Source: Potentilla sterilis (taxonomy: Eukaryota > Streptophyta > Magnoliopsida > Rosales > Rosaceae). From it: 64,000 bases of DNA. The translations under genes and the position numbers were made by a program. The stretch lies in contig OY821762.1 in assembly GCA_963682095.1 (NCBI GenBank), forward strand, positions 15,572,278 to 15,636,277. The letters run 5' to 3'. Positions 11,851-25,202 of this stretch are shown here, piece by piece (the stretch's first letter is position 1; each line of letters opens with the position of its first letter). Under the pieces are notes generated by a model that saw only the letters and a program-made list of their open reading frames with translations, ran no database searches and was not told the origin of the DNA.

Positions 11851-12519
11851 AAACAGAAGCAAAAGGGGCAGACTCTACAGTTCAGAAGCACCCTACCAAA
11901 TTTCAAAGATTACGGGTGCGAAATACCACAAGAAGTAGTAGAGCTGGTCCATACGACTCTATTTGCCAAGCTGTTTGAAGCACTCCACCAAAACCTAATT
12001 TATGATTCAAAGTCAAACAACCAATTGGGGATGGTGCTAGAAGCATACGATCACGTAACATATGTGTTTCAGTTTGCTGATAAGAAGTTCAGAATAAAAT
12101 CATCACATATTTCACAAATTCTAGGGCTCAACCGTACAAGAATGTACATTCAAAGAAAAGAGACTCCAATTTCTGATTTTGTGGTTAGATTTTTTGGACA
12201 AGCAAAGGAAGTCAACAAAAAGATGGTGAATTCAGCCATTACAACAGAATTGAAGAAGAATCCTCAATCTGATGAGGAAAGAGTCAGCAGAAATGCAGAT
12301 ATAGCAAGGCTGATAATCATCGATATTCTGGTCAAGCTTCTCTTTCCAAATGCAAAGAGAACCCTCCATATAGACATGGTCAGAACTGTGAAGGATTTAG
12401 AAGAGACATCCTCATATGCATGGGCAAAAGAAGTAAAAATATTCTTGAAAAAATGTCTGACAATGTACAAAAAATCAAAACATGCATCCAAGAATACAGG
12501 AGGATGTGTTCATGTCATT
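11851..12519 (+). pseudogene. N-terminal domain exon of the Ulp1-like gene
   Basis: This is the longest intact exon, open for about 223 codons after the AG at 11849-11850 and ending before GTAAGCGCG at 12520. Recognisable parts are LPNFKDYGCEIPQEVVELV, VFQFADKKFRIKSSHISQIL and ADIARLIIIDILVKLLFPNA. Continuing through the next exon (about 12608-12738), which begins YWLCMKTNLVEP, the layout resembles the domain that precedes the protease in transposon-borne plant Ulp1 proteins (DUF1985-like). That assignment is inference from layout, not a search. It may act in DNA or partner recognition. Confidence 0.6.
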
Positions 12520-13737
12520 CTGGTAAGCGCGCGAGTTTTATATTCCTTTATTTTTTTATATTATAATATTTTTGCTTCTTATAAAACTAACATTCCTTCT
12601 GCAACCAGTATTGGTTGTGCATGAAGACAAATTTGGTGGAACCAATTCCAGGGAGGGAAAATGAACAACACCAGGTCAGAAAATGGGACCTGGAAAAGTT
12701 CAAGAAAAAGATGTGGAAGTATCAACTGAAAGACTTGTCAGTAAGTATCATCTCAGTAACTATCTGAGTAACTATCATCTTTGTAAAAATGACTTAGTAA
12801 CTATCTTAGTAACTATCTATCAACAGAACTGAGTAACTATCTTAGTAACTATTATCTGATTCACTATCATCTGAATATATGTATTAGTAACTATTAAATA
12901 TGATAGTAACTAGCATAGTAACAAGGAAAAATAACTAGTACCTATCATAGTATCACCTAACTATAATAGTGACTAGTAACTATCAAAGTAACTATTATAG
13001 TAACTAGTAACTATGATATATAGTAACTAATCAAAGTAGATAGTAACTATCATAGTAACTATCAAAGTTACTTGTAATTATCATAGTAACTATAAAATTA
13101 ACTAGTAACTATCATAGTAACTATGAAAAATTATTAACTAGTAATTATCTTAGTAACTATTATCTGATTCACTTTCATCTGAATATCTTTATTAGTAACT
13201 ATAATTGTAGCTATGTTAGGAACTGCACCTATATGCTTACTCTGTCAGTAATTGTTATTTTATTTTTTTCAGAAACATTTCGCAACAAGAAAAAAAGATC
13301 TGGACGGGACCAGTGAGGAGGATGAAGATAAACCTCAAGAAGCCGAGCAGATTGAAAAAGACGAAAACCAACCCGGAATGCTGAACGACGAAATTTCAGA
13401 ACACAACTCAGGCAAAAAAAGATGAAAATTGAAGATTTGGAAAGAAAATTAATAGAAAAAGAGAAGAAATTAGAGCAGCTGTCAGAAGAATTAGAAGCTG
13501 CCAGACTGGAAAATGTGGTGCTGAAACAGATAGCAACGATCAAGAAAATATTAAATTGAAGGCTGAGTTAGAGAGCCAACAAAAGATTGTGTCCGCGCTG
13601 ACTCAATTCTCCGACTCAATGGAGATGACACCACATGAACCTCGTTCAGCTGCCCTGAAAGACTTGGCAAATTTAGCAGAACAAGTAGGGCAGAAAACTG
13701 AAGTTAAGGAAAAACCAGTCAACAAAAAACAGAAATA

Positions 13738-14045
13738 GAAGAGCTAGAAGCAGATCAGCTGCACGCCTTAGAAAAAGTAGAGGAAGAGGTCGAAAGAAAT
13801 CGTAGGCTATCTGTAAAAAGAGCAGAGGAAGAAGAAGCTCAGAAAAAACTCAAAGATAATTATTTTGATAACTACATTAGTAACTACTAATTGTCAGTAA
13901 CTATCTTAGAAATTGTAGAGCTAACTATATGAGTAACTACAGAAAAAGAAGAACTAGAAGTAGATCAGCTGAAAGCATTAAGAAAAGTGGAGTAAGAAAT
14001 GGAAAGAAAACGTACGCTGGCTGCAAAAAGAGCAGAGGAAGAAGA
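13738..14045 (+). repeat. Duplicated coiled-coil exon in the Ulp1-like gene
   Basis: The segment 13739-13850 encodes EELEADQLHALEKVEEEV and continues RAEEEEAQ. It is repeated at 13948-14045 as EELEVDQLKALRKVE, then a stop, then RAEEE. The two copies are separated by one AGTAACTAT block. This looks like an internal exon-plus-intron duplication, with the second copy carrying TAA at 13993-13995. Confidence 0.7.
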
Positions 14046-15659
14046 TATATTAGTAACTATCAACTATTTTGGTAACTATATATGTAACTACCTTTGTAAC
14101 TATATTAGTAACTATCAACTACCTGATTAACTACCTTAGTAACTATAAACCTTTTACCTATTCTGTTTAACTATACCTTAGTAACTATCATTCGAGTAAA
14201 CTCTTTCTGTGAGTATATTAGTAACTATCTTAGTAACTATTATCTGATTCACTTTCATCTGAATATCTATATTAGTAACTATAACTACCATCTGATTTCC
14301 TATCGCTCAGGTGCAAAGGAAAAAGTTCAAAATTATCATAGAAAAATCCCAAAGGAAGCAAGATGGTCACCCAAAACACCAGTAACTAAATATCCTTCTT
14401 TCAACATCTTGCCGGGGATTATATCTCTTTGGGGAGGTCACAACACTCCAACTGCATCACTGCAGCAGCAAATTGGCATTCCAGTAGAAAATCTCAGGAC
14501 TCCATCAGTTCCTATTCCTCTTGCAACTGAATCTCCAACTCTGAATGACATGATATCGGAACCTCACAAGTTCCAGATCGTGGAGTCACCAGTTCCAATG
14601 CCTGTTTTCAATCAATCAGAGGCAAAGAAAAAGAAAAAAGTGCATTTCAAGTCAAACCAGAATGTGAAGGAATTTCCAATTGACGAAATGCAGTATGGGT
14701 GTTCGGCAGAGTCGTTGGGAATATATTCGTATGTTGTGCAGATAAAAACCAGAAAGAGGACGTCTAAAAAGGACAACATCTACTGGTGAGGTGATGTCAA
14801 AGCTGAACGAGAGATCAGAAGAAAGAGGCAAGAGGAAAAAAGAAGGAAAAGGGAAGAAGAGATGAGGAAGAAGAAGGATGAGGAAAGTCTGACAAAGGTG
14901 GTCAAACCAGAACAGATGAAATATGAAATTGCCGTTCAGACGTCTGAAAATGCTATTCAGACGTCATTTGACGATCTGGCTGGGATCACAGAGGATGGTG
15001 AACTAATATACCTCATTGGTGATTCACAAGAATCTTTCCAACCCAGCCAAAGAGAGGTTCTGGACTGGGATGACCACATTATTTACAAACAATACATGGA
15101 CGAGAACACAGAGCTTAGGCTGCAAGACTACTGGAACAGGGCACCAAGCAAGTAAGCATAGAGTTATCCTACTATCTATCCTTCTATCTGTTTTACTAAC
15201 TATGTCCTGGTATCTGTTTGGATAACTTCTTTAGTAACTATCTGACTAACTATCTGTAATTAATTAAAATAACTGTCTAAGTAACTATTAACTAAAAATC
15301 AATCTTTCTAACTATCTGTGTAACTAACTACCTTAGTAGAATATCGTCTGAGTAACTATCTGACTAACTATCATCTGTGTGACTATTTCTGATTCACTTT
15401 CATCTGAATATCTGTATTACTAACTACTAAATATGATAGTAACTATCATAGTAACTAGGAAAAATAACTAGTAACTATCATAGTAACTATGAAAAATAAC
15501 TAGTAATTATCTTACTAACTATAAAAAAATATCTAGTAACTATCACAATATCTACTACCTATAATAGTGTCTAGTAACTATTAAAATAATTATCATAGTA
15601 ACTAGTAACTATCAAAATTACTTGTAACTATCAACTTATTTAATATCATGTGTGCAGAG

Positions 15660-16961
15660 TGTTCTTCTAGGAAAGGAAAGAGGTGGGAATAGAAATTTCC
15701 AAGTATGGAATAGAACAAGTGGTGTTCGGAACTGAAGTTGCGAACAACATGATTGATGCATTTACTGCTCTGCTATATGCGGAAATGATTGACAAGGACA
15801 ATCCAGATGCATTTAAAATAGAAATTATACAGACTCACTCTTGGGTAAGATACTAATTAACAGGAGAATTATATATTTCTAAAAAAATATGAGATAACTA
15901 ATCATAGGTTTTGTTTGAAAATAGATGTCCACAGAAGAGCTAGAAGCAAAACCAATGCACCAGTTCCTGTGTGGACCACAGAAGAGATAGAAGCTTGATA
16001 AAGCGGACATGATTCTGATCCCACTTACACATAAGAGGAATTTTCACCATACTCTTCTCGTTTTTGAAAAAGAAGCCTGCAGATTTGCCCACCTAGATTC
16101 CATGAGATCCAGAAGAGCAGAAAGCGAGCAAAGTTTTAAAGATGCTGAAAAAATGGTATGTTAGTAACTATCTTAGTAATTATGGTCTTTGTAACTATAT
16201 GTCTAACTATGTTAGTAACTATCTGAGTAACTATCATCTTACTAACTATCTCAGTAACTATCTAACTAACTATGTCTGTAATTATCTGAGTAACCATCAT
16301 ATATGAACTATCTGACTAATTATGTTATTAACAGGTCACAATGATTGATAAATGGATGAGAGTTGTCCTTGATCAATCAGATGATATGTTGGAGCAAGGA
16401 TGCCGGTACAAAATAGACACCAATAAGAGCTCCAGCACCGAATTGAAGATGGTAGAAAAGGCTCTTACTGAAGCTGAAATTCAAACTATAAGGTGGGTTA
16501 AGGACAACTATAAGTCGAAGATGACTCTAAGTGCGTTCAAGGGAAAATTGCCTCAACAAAAATCTGATTCATAAGTTCTAAACCCAGAATCTTAGTAACT
16601 ATTAACTTGTAACTATCTGTGGAACTATGTTAAGTAAATATTTGAGCAACTATCATCTTTGTAAATTGTCTGTGTTTTTATAGTAGTAACTATCTCAGTA
16701 ACTATCATATATGTAACTGTATGTGAAACTATGTTTGTAATTATATGAGTAACTGTCATATTTATAACTGTCTGACTTTTAGTAATCTTTTTATTTTGAC
16801 AAAACAACGTGGACTGTGGAATATATGTGTTGTACTTCATGAGCGTTATAATAGCACAAGGTGATTTCACAAAGAAGTTTGGGAAGCAAGAGGCTGACAA
16901 GTTCAAGGCTCATATTCTGAAGCGGTTTGGGGACAATCGGCATAGTTGGAGGCACTCTTAG
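15660..16961 (+). pseudogene. Ulp1 C48 catalytic domain exons
   Basis: The exons are about 15660-15844, 15925-16142, 16335-16573 and 16805-16961. They carry FGTEVANNMIDAFTALLYAE, then the catalytic His (FHHTLLVF) and Asp (HLDSM), and finally Gln-Asn-Asn-Val-Asp-Cys-Gly at about 16803-16823. The domain ends RHSWRHS with TAG at 16959-16961. Spacing of His, Asp and Gln/Cys fits family C48. In-frame stops in the first two exons mean no intact protease from this copy. Confidence 0.75.
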
Positions 16962-18509
16962 ATGGATTAAACAAATTTTTCATGCTTTATTTGAACAAAT
17001 TATTTCATGAACAGTTAAACAGATTATTTCTGAGTAACTATCAAAGTTATTATTCAGGGAACAAATTTTGTAACTATTCAGGCTGACAAGTTTAGGGCTC
17101 ATTTTCAGTAACTATCAGACTAATTATCATTTTTTCATATACTATCAAACAAACTATCATCTTAGTTTATATCTATTTCATTTACTATCTTAGTAATGAT
17201 CACTTTTTCAGTAACTAACAAATTCAATAAATCTTGTTTCTTTAAAACTGAGTTAGTAACTAGAACAGAAACTATCACTTTTTCAGTAACTATCTTACTA
17301 ACTATCAAACAAACTATCATTTTACTTCATATCTTACTAACTATATTACTAACTATCATTTTACTTCAAATCTTACTAACTATATTACTAACTATCTTAC
17401 TAACTATCAAACTAATTATTATGTTATTAAAATATCTTAGTAACTATCGTTCAAACTACAATACTAATTATCTAAAAAACTATCATCTTAATAAAAAAAA
17501 TCTTACTAACTATCGTACTAACTATCAAACTAACTTTCATCTTAATAAAATATATTTCTAACAATATTAGTAACTATCATTTTCAGTAACTATCGTTCCA
17601 ACTAACTTACTAACTATCGTACTAACTATTTAATAAGTATCTGTTGTAGTTTCTAAATATCTAAGTAACTATATTTTTCAGTTTCTAACACATTTTCTTA
17701 ACTATTTTTTTTTAGTTACTAGCTATCTTAGTAACTATCTTGTTTAGTCACTAACTATATAATAACTATCTTTTGTAGTTACTAACATTTTAGTAACTAT
17801 CTTACTAACTATCAAAAATAACTATCGGACAAAACTATCATTCTAACTATCTAAATAACTGTCACGCCCCGAATTTGGAAAGATAAAATTCCTATTCGAA
17901 AACGTGATAATCCAATAATCACAACGAACTAAAAGAATAGAATAATACAACTTACGAAATACTGACAAAGTAGCACTAAAAAGTAGGACTACTTCCACTC
18001 GCAGCAGCTATCAATTGCCATCTCAACTCTACTAATGCCCACCTGCACACATTAAACCCTACACCATAGATTGGTGCACCGGGTTGTAAACACAAACCCG
18101 GTAAGCTTTCTAAAGCTTATATGAGTAAACTCAAACTTACAATTACTTACTCGACACATGCTATATACATTCCCCAAATAAACGCAAGAACACTTATATT
18201 ATAAGACACACGCACACAAAAATACAATGTAAGATTCAGACTTTCCTGCTTAAAAGTATAGTTTAGGAAAGTACAAATCCTACACGATTAAATTTTGACT
18301 CCTGCATATAGCTTAGTTCAGGAAGCCAACCACACACAATTAGCAGAAATATATAACAAATGAAAGCATATAATAAATCCGACAATCCCAAAATGAAGTC
18401 AAGATATTGCCATCTTAAATTCAAAAAGAACAACACACACCTCGTTTTCTTTTAAAATTCATACACTTACCAATAAACCGTACACTACCAGAAAAAAGGC
18501 TTTTCCCGA

Positions 18510-18790
18510 CGAAATTAAAAAAAAACGGCCGACGAATTAAAATTTTCATCGGTACTTCCAACTAATAGCCGACGATTTTATTTTTCGTCGGTGGAAAAAC
18601 AAAATCGTCGGCCATAGTTTAACCATAGCCGACGATACTGTTTTTTCGTTGGTATAAATAAAAATCGTCGGCTATATTCATATTTCAGTCGACGATTTGG
18701 ATTTTCGTCGGCCTTTCTCTGAAACATTAGCCGACGAAAACTTTTTGAAATTTTGGCCGACGAAATTGACATTTTCGTCGGCTATAAGTC
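18510..18790. repeat. Left subterminal GCCGACGA motif array of CACTA-1
   Basis: GCCGACGA and its complement TCGTCGGC alternate about every 25-40 bases. In En/Spm elements such subterminal motifs are binding sites for the TNPA protein. The role here is inferred by analogy. The paired orientations also allow hairpins. Confidence 0.85.
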
Positions 18791-19124
18791 TATATATTTT
18801 CAGATCTAGACAGCAGCTGCTCATTTAAAAAAAAACGAAAAAAAACGGGAGAAAGAGTGAAAAATCTGTGGGTTTTGTTTAAATTCGTCATCTCTTACAT
18901 TGTGGAGCTATATATATGTACGTATATGTGTATATATGTTGATTTTGAGTTTTAGTTGAGTTGATTTTGAGTTTTAGTGATTTTGATTTAGTAAGTGATT
19001 TTTTGTTTTGTTGTTGTTTTAGTGTTAGAATGTATGTATATATGTTGATTTTGAGTTGTAGTTGAGTTGATTTTAAGTTAGAGTTTAATTATGTGTTTTA
19101 ATTTGATGTTATTTTAATTAGTGT

Positions 19125-19125
19125 T

Positions 19126-19196
<71 letters not shown>

Positions 19197-19204
19197 GCGT
19201 GGAG

Positions 19205-19250
<46 letters not shown>

Positions 19251-19363
19251 AATTAATGGTTGTTGATAGTGTAACTTAAATAATGGTTGTTAATGGTATA
19301 TATATATATATGAGTTGATGTTGATAATAATATATATTGTAATGTAATTAATTATTAAGGATT

Positions 19364-19398
<35 letters not shown>

Positions 19399-19422
19399 TA
19401 ATTAATTTCTTATTAATTAAAG

Positions 19423-19462
<40 letters not shown>

Positions 19463-19465
19463 TTC
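19125..19465. repeat. (TA)n/(TG)n microsatellites
   Basis: Pure TA runs at about 19130-19155, 19212-19248, 19365-19386 and 19424-19458, with a TG run at 19156-19200, lie in the leader just before the TNP2 start codon. They are simple repeats and likely length-variable. Confidence 0.95.
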
Positions 19466-19474
19466 AGGCTATAT

Positions 19475-22400
19475 ATGGATCCGGATAAGAGTTGGATTTC
19501 GCTTCCAAGGCATGACCGACGATACACTACAGGAGTTGTGAATTTTTTGCAGTTCGTCGAGGAAAATGCAAACGAGAATGAATACCATTATTGCCCGTGC
19601 AATAAATGTAGGTGTCGCAGTGATATGTGTCGATTTCCGATTACGACAGTATGGGAGCACCTAAAGAGTAATGGGTTTTGCCCGAAGTACACACGTTGGA
19701 TATATCACGGTGAGCCATCATTAGATGGATCGCATGATCATGGGCAGTTTTTTGAGGCGGGCAGTAGTAGTACATCCAACGATCCAACAATGACATTCGT
19801 CAACGACGTGTTTCCTTTTGAAAGCGGTGTACGTGGGGAACAATATATGCATGACCCGGTGCGGCCCTTCCCACAAGTTGTCAACACTGCTGCCTTTGAC
19901 AAGTATAACAAACTGATTGCATTGCAACAGACCCCTGTGTCTTCAAGTTCTGAGAAGACAGTTCTTGAAAGTGTGATGGAGGTAATGAGGATTAAAGTCG
20001 AGACAAAATCGACTATCAGGCAAGTGGATGAATATCTACAGTACACTTCTTCGTTGTTGGAGGAGGGTCATCGTAATCCTACCAATCACCGTAAGGTCCG
20101 AAGTATCCTCAAAGATCTAGGGCTTTCCTACATTAAGATCCATGCATGTGCATTTGACTGCGTTCTCTTATGGGGTAAAGATGCAGAAGGGAATGACCTT
20201 GCTAGCCTTGACGCATGTCCGATATGTCATTCTGACCGATATAAGTTGACGGGAGCAGGCAATAGGAAACCTGTGAAAGTGCTTCGGTATTTTCCGTTGA
20301 GAGATAGGCTTGAGTGGTTGTACATGTCAGAAACCACCGCAAAAGCTATGAGATGGCACGGTGAGCGGGACTTGGGAGACGCAGATATCATGACACACAT
20401 CTCTGACGGAGCGGCTTGGAAGCATATAAACAATGAGTTTCCTCATTTTGCGTCAGATGTCAGAAACGTCAGGCTCGGGCTCTCAACCGACGGGTTCAAC
20501 CCTTTCGGCACCATGAGTCTTTCATACAGTATATGGCCGGTGATTTTGGTACCTTACAACCTTCCTCCGTGGATGTGCATGAAGAAGGAATATAATATGT
20601 TGACCTTGTTGATTCCGGGGCCTGGTTACCCAAGGAAATGTCTCGATGTGTATATGAGACCATTGATTGAATAGCTTAAAGTATTGTGGGACGTTGGTCA
20701 TCCCACTTTTGACAAGTACAAGGAGGAGACGTTCCAGATGCATGCCATGGTTATTGGTACCATCAGTGATTTTCCTGCTTATGGAATGTTGTCGGGCAGC
20801 GTTGTTAGGGGATACAAGGCTTGTCCAGAGTGCCTCAGCGATTATGGGAGCACTCCTCATTGCAACAAGATATGCAGAATGGGTCATCGTGTGTTCCTTC
20901 CGGCGGATCACCACTGGTGTTACGAGTCTTCCCAGAAGATGGACGGGAAGAGAAATTTTAGCAGTGCTTAATGAGTATGATTTTGGGCCCCTCAGCAATC
21001 ATCCCGATATTGTAGCGGATATACCTGAAAGACCTGAAGAGTACAAATTCTGGACACATAAGAGCATATTGTGGGAACTCCCGTACTGGTGTGAGTTGTT
21101 GATCCGTCACTTCCTAAACGTTATGCACATAGAAAAAAATATTTCTGAAAGTGTGGTGGGCACAACGCTGAACTTGGAGGGGAAGACGAAAGACGGTCCT
21201 AAGGCTCGCACTGATCTGCAAAACATGAATATCAGAAAACAACTATGGTTGAAAAAAGGGAAGAGAAAAATGCCTCAAGCTCCTTACACCGTCAAGCCTG
21301 AGCATAAATAAGAAATTTTCCATTGGATAAGTCGGGCCAAGTATCCTTCAGGCTTTGCTGGAAATATAGCCAAGTGTGTGAACAGACAATTCAACAATCT
21401 TTACGGGTTGAAAAGTCATGACAATCATATCCTGCTACAACGTCTCATCCCTGTTTTCATTCGACCGTTCCTTCCCCGTCACGTTGTGGAGCCGTTAGTA
21501 GCGTTGGCAAGATTTTTCCAGAAGGTATGCACACGGGAAGTGAGAAAATCTGACCTCCGGGAAATGCAACAAGACATCGTTCATATCATGTGTAAATTTG
21601 AGATGATATTTCCTCCAAATTTTTTCGACATCATGCCTCACCTCATGATCCATCTTCCTCGGCAGTTGTTGCTTACCGGTCCTGTGCACTTCACTTGGAT
21701 GTATCCGATGGAAAGGTACGTATTTTACACCTTATGTTAATTTCCTCATCAATATATGTGATTTAATATTAATGTATTATCATAACACTTTAAAAACGGT
21801 ATTTATAGGCAACTTGGACAATACGGTGATTTTGTCCAAAACAGATCCGCACCTGAAGGATGTATAGCTGAAGCATATATTGCGCACGAGTGCGTCACCT
21901 ACATGAAGTTGTATTTAGGAGCGTTACAAGAAAGCATACCGGAAGATGTACCTTCACAGTTCAATCTTTCCATACTCTCCGACGATGTTGTACTCGGTGG
22001 AAAAATGCCAGTTTCCTACAAGTTGAAAGATTATGAGGTAGCCATTGCACATTGGTGGGTACTAATTAATTGTCTAGAAGTTCAGTTTTGGAAGAACATG
22101 CATCTAAACTGTGAACAAGTAGGAGGTGATCTCGATTACCACAACCGGACATTCGCAGAGTATTTCAGCCGCTGGGTACGTAACTTTAACATTATTCTAT
22201 ACGTATTTATATATTATTGTGTATAATTATTCATATTTATAGTTGATTATGATGGTTGCAGATGGACCTTATTAAAAATGATAATCACCCAAATTGGTCG
22301 CACGAACTCAGACTTCTAGCGATGAAGCCGGTCTATTCAAAAGTTTATGCGATGTGCAAGGTGAAAGGTGTGTTATTTCGATGTGAAGAGAGAGACATCA

Positions 22401-22996
22401 GACTGAAAACACAAAATTCAGGGGTTATGGCACATGGTGGGGATGATGGAGTTGACTATCACGGTGTTCTCCATTCAGTTGTGGAATTGCATTATCGGGA
22501 AGGCATGAAAGTGCACCTTTTCAAGTGTAGATGGTTTGACACACGACCGTAGAGCATGAAAACCGATCAATATGGCATAACTTCTGTGAACACTAGTACA
22601 TCATGGTATGAGGATGACCCGTTCGTTTTAGCCACATGGGTGAAACAAGTGTTTTATCTTGATGATCTCGCCAAGGGTGACCCGTGGAAAGTAGTCAACA
22701 CTATCCACCATCACAACATTTACCGGGCGTCTACACTTGGAGTGGCTGAAGAGAACGAGGAAGGTGGCACCGCGTATCAAGAGCCCAACTCAAACGGTAT
22801 TCCTGACTCCTCTTTTATTCGCCTAGACACGCCGGTGCGAATTTGACGTGAAGAGCCACTGCTTGTTGATGTTGATCCAAATGAAGAAACTAACGAGGAC
22901 TTTAGTGGTGAGGAAAGACAAAGATTACCCCTATCGAGCAATTCAGAAACCGAAGAAGACTCATCCGATGATTCCGATTACAATCCGACAGATTAA
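19475..22996 (+). pseudogene. TNP2-like (Transposase_21) CACTA transposase, broken by stops
   Basis: The start ATG at 19475 opens MDPDKSWISLPRHDRRYTTG. A Transposase-associated zinc domain with CPCNKC follows. The Transposase_21 core (about 20130-20970) shows DACPICHSDRYKL, STDGFNPFGTMSLSYS, YNLPPWMCMKK, LLIPGPGYP, DFPAYGMLSG and ACPECLSDYG. Next come HIEKNISESVVGT and the DUF4218-like PHLMIHLPRQLLLTGPVHFT. After introns at about 21717-21808 and 22174-22260 there is a DUF4216-like VVELHYREGMKVHLFKCRWF. An acidic tail ends in TAA at 22994-22996. Defects are TAG at 20672-20674, a frame change near 20950-20970, TAA at 21309-21311, and TAG at 22550-22552. It would have cut and joined the element ends. 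Confidence 0.9.
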
Positions 22997-25202
22997 ATAA
23001 TTTAGAAGATGTAATTCTTTCATTTGTAATCCACTAATTTCTAATGAACGGGCGTGGGGATGAGCCTCCCAGCTAGGCTGGGTTCCAAACCCCTTAAAAA
23101 AAAAATTTGAAATATGTTGACTGCTGGGTTTCTGTTTTCTTAATGTTCAATTTTGGTTATATATGAACATGAAATAGGAATACGAGAGGTGTAACCCTAC
23201 TGATTTTTTGTACATTTTTCATATAATAGCCGACAAAAAACACGTTATTTCGTCGGCTATACTCATAATAGCCGACGAAAAATGCATTATTTCGTCGGCC
23301 ATAACTATATTGAAAAATACATATTTTATTTTAAATAGAAAACGACAAAAGAATAGCCGACGAGTACGAGGTTGTCTCTCGTCGGCTATGATTTAAAACA
23401 AAAAAAAAAACAAAAAATGACCAGATTCCATTTTCTATCACTAACGATAAACCATTGCTTCATCCTTCAAACAGAAAAAAGTCGTGAAATAAGATATGAC
23501 CAAAATGATAAAATACATTTACGGTTGAAAAATGACAAGATTCCGATAAAATCTGAGTGTCGAAAGATGCGGTCAAAGGTTTTATTCCTTCGTTTCCCTA
23601 ATAGTAGCGTTACCTTCGGTAAATATTTTTTTTCCATACATGTATTTAATCTTAACGGTGATATCTGACGGTTGGAATAGATTTTCTAAACTTTTAGATT
23701 CAAAATCAGAACATATGCACTAATGTTCCTTAACTTGTTTACTAAGTGTTTAAGTGAATGTGTAGTTTCAAATAGTTACTATACGTAGACTCTTCAAATG
23801 CAAAAATGTTGTGAAATAAGATATGACTGAAATAATGAAATACGTCTACGGTTGAAAAATGACAAGGTTCTGATAAAATCTGTGTGCCGAATGTTGCGGT
23901 TAACTGTTTTTTACTTTCGTTTTCCTATGGGTAGCCTGACGTTCGTTAAATCAATTTTGTAAAATTTTTATATGATTAGTTGCGTCTCATTAATTTGAAA
24001 CTATTATCTGTTCAAGGTGAGGCCAGAAACCGTCGTTTAACTAGACTAATTTCTGTTTTTAAGCGTTTAGAGGTTTGACTTAGTGGTTTGACCTACAGTT
24101 TAGCCGACGAAAATTGTATTTCGTCAGCTAACCTCTTGCGATTCGCGCCTTTTTATTGTCCGCCGTTGGATGGCTCAGATCAGCCGGCTGTTGATCTTCC
24201 AAAGTATAGCCGACGATGTTCATAGAATAGCCGACGAAATCTTTTAAATCGTCGGCTATTCTATTAACATCGTCGGCTAAACTCTTGCGATCCGCGCCTT
24301 TTTATTTTCCGCCGTTGGATGGCTCAGATCCGACGGCTGTTGATCTTCCAAAGTATAGCCGACGATGTTCATAGAATAGCCGACGAAATCTTCTAAATCG
24401 TCGGCTATTCTATGAACATCGTCGACTAAACTCTTGCGATCCGCGCCTTTTTATTGTCCGTCGTTGGATGGCTCAGATCCGACGGCTGTTGATCTTCCAA
24501 AGTATAGCCGACGATATTCATAGAATAGCCGACGAAATCTTTTAAATCGTCGGCTATTCTCTCTGCTATAAAAACTGAAAGTCGCTTTCAGCCCGACTTT
24601 TTCTCTCCTCCTCCTCCTCCTTCCCCTCCTCCTCCAGCCTCCTCCTCCGCTAGGTAATTCTTTTTTTTTTTGCAATTTATTTTAATTGTATAATTTAGGT
24701 ATATAATTTAGATATTTAAGTGTGTGTTAAATTGTTATATATATATTGGTTATATATATAAATTGTTAGATTAATTATATATATAAATTTGTAGATTAAT
24801 TATATAAATTGTTATATATTTGTTAATATATACACATATTTGTATATATATATATATATATATATATGTTAATGTATATTTTAATTGTTATATATAAATT
24901 GTTAAATTAATTATATATATAAATTGGTAGCCTAATTATATAAATGGTTATATTTATGTTAATATATAAATGGTTATTTGTATGTATATATATGTTAATG
25001 ATGAAATATAGTTATATTTGTATATAAATGGTTATATTTATGTTAATGGTTAGTATTATTTAAAATTAGTTAAATTATAAATATTAATTTGTTAGTATGT
25101 TTTAAAATATGTTAGTATTATTAGTTATTATATTAATTAGAATTTGTTATTTAATGTAATATAATTTAATATTAATTAATGTATTAATTTATTTGTTTCT
25201 AG
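22997..25202. other. CACTA-1 spacer with motif clusters and promoter region
   Basis: GCCGACGA motifs occur at 23228-23390 and 24105-24560. The stretch between is AT-rich with no supported gene. A TATA-like CTATAAAAAC at about 24567-24576, followed by a CT-rich (CTCCTC)n leader at 24600-24655, is a plausible promoter for the tnpA-like gene. Confidence 0.55.
24138..24570. repeat. Three tandem 142-bp repeats with long palindrome in CACTA-1
   Basis: Three near-identical copies start GCGATTCGCGCC or GCGATCCGCGCC, followed by TTTTTATT, GCCGTTGGATGGCTCAGATC and GGCTGTTGATCTTCC. Each then carries a palindromic block in which AGCCGACGATGTTCATAGAA pairs with its downstream reverse complement around GAAATCTTTTAAATC. 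Copies begin near 24138, 24290 and 24432. Confidence 0.85.

Larger units (their letters stand above)
10531..16961 (+). pseudogene. Ulp1/SENP-like cysteine protease gene of MULE-1 (decayed)
   Basis: This is a multi-exon gene on +. Exon 1 is 10531-10668, where MULE-2 has an ATG (46564) but this copy reads ATT. Lys-rich, acidic exons follow at about 10988-11056, 11160-11275 and 11380-11544, then the large exon 11851-12519. Next come coiled-coil Lys/Glu-rich exons (13270-14000), a proline-rich part (14310-14790), and the C-terminal Ulp1 domain (15660-16961). The catalytic triad is visible: His in NFHHTLLVF, Asp in HLDSM, and Gln/Cys in QNNVDCGIYVLYF. Ulp1-family proteases process SUMO or cut it from targets; the role in transposons is unknown. 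In-frame stops at about 11463 (CAA to TAA relative to MULE-2), 13422, 13995, 15670 and 15987 show it is broken. Introns are packed with AGTAACTATC repeats. Confidence 0.75.
10669..17859 (+). repeat. AGTAACTATC arrays filling introns and tail of the Ulp1-like gene
   Basis: Imperfect tandem copies of a 10-11-base word (AGTAACTATC, TAGTAACTAG, ACTAACTATC) occupy 10670-10970, 11055-11150, 11276-11375, 11545-11850, 12740-13235, 13870-13945, 14045-14300, 15160-15655, 16160-16335, 16580-16790 and 17030-17859. Exons are free of it. Many introns begin inside the word (G|GTAACTATC, CA|GTAAGTAACTAT). The + strand reading strongly prevails. The same word fills mudrA spacers (29163-32945) and MULE-2. Confidence 0.9.

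Noticed and set aside
10669..17859. AGTAACTATC arrays as a CRISPR-like array
   Set aside because: The repeats are short, imperfect and contiguous, with no unique spacers of constant size, in a plant genome.
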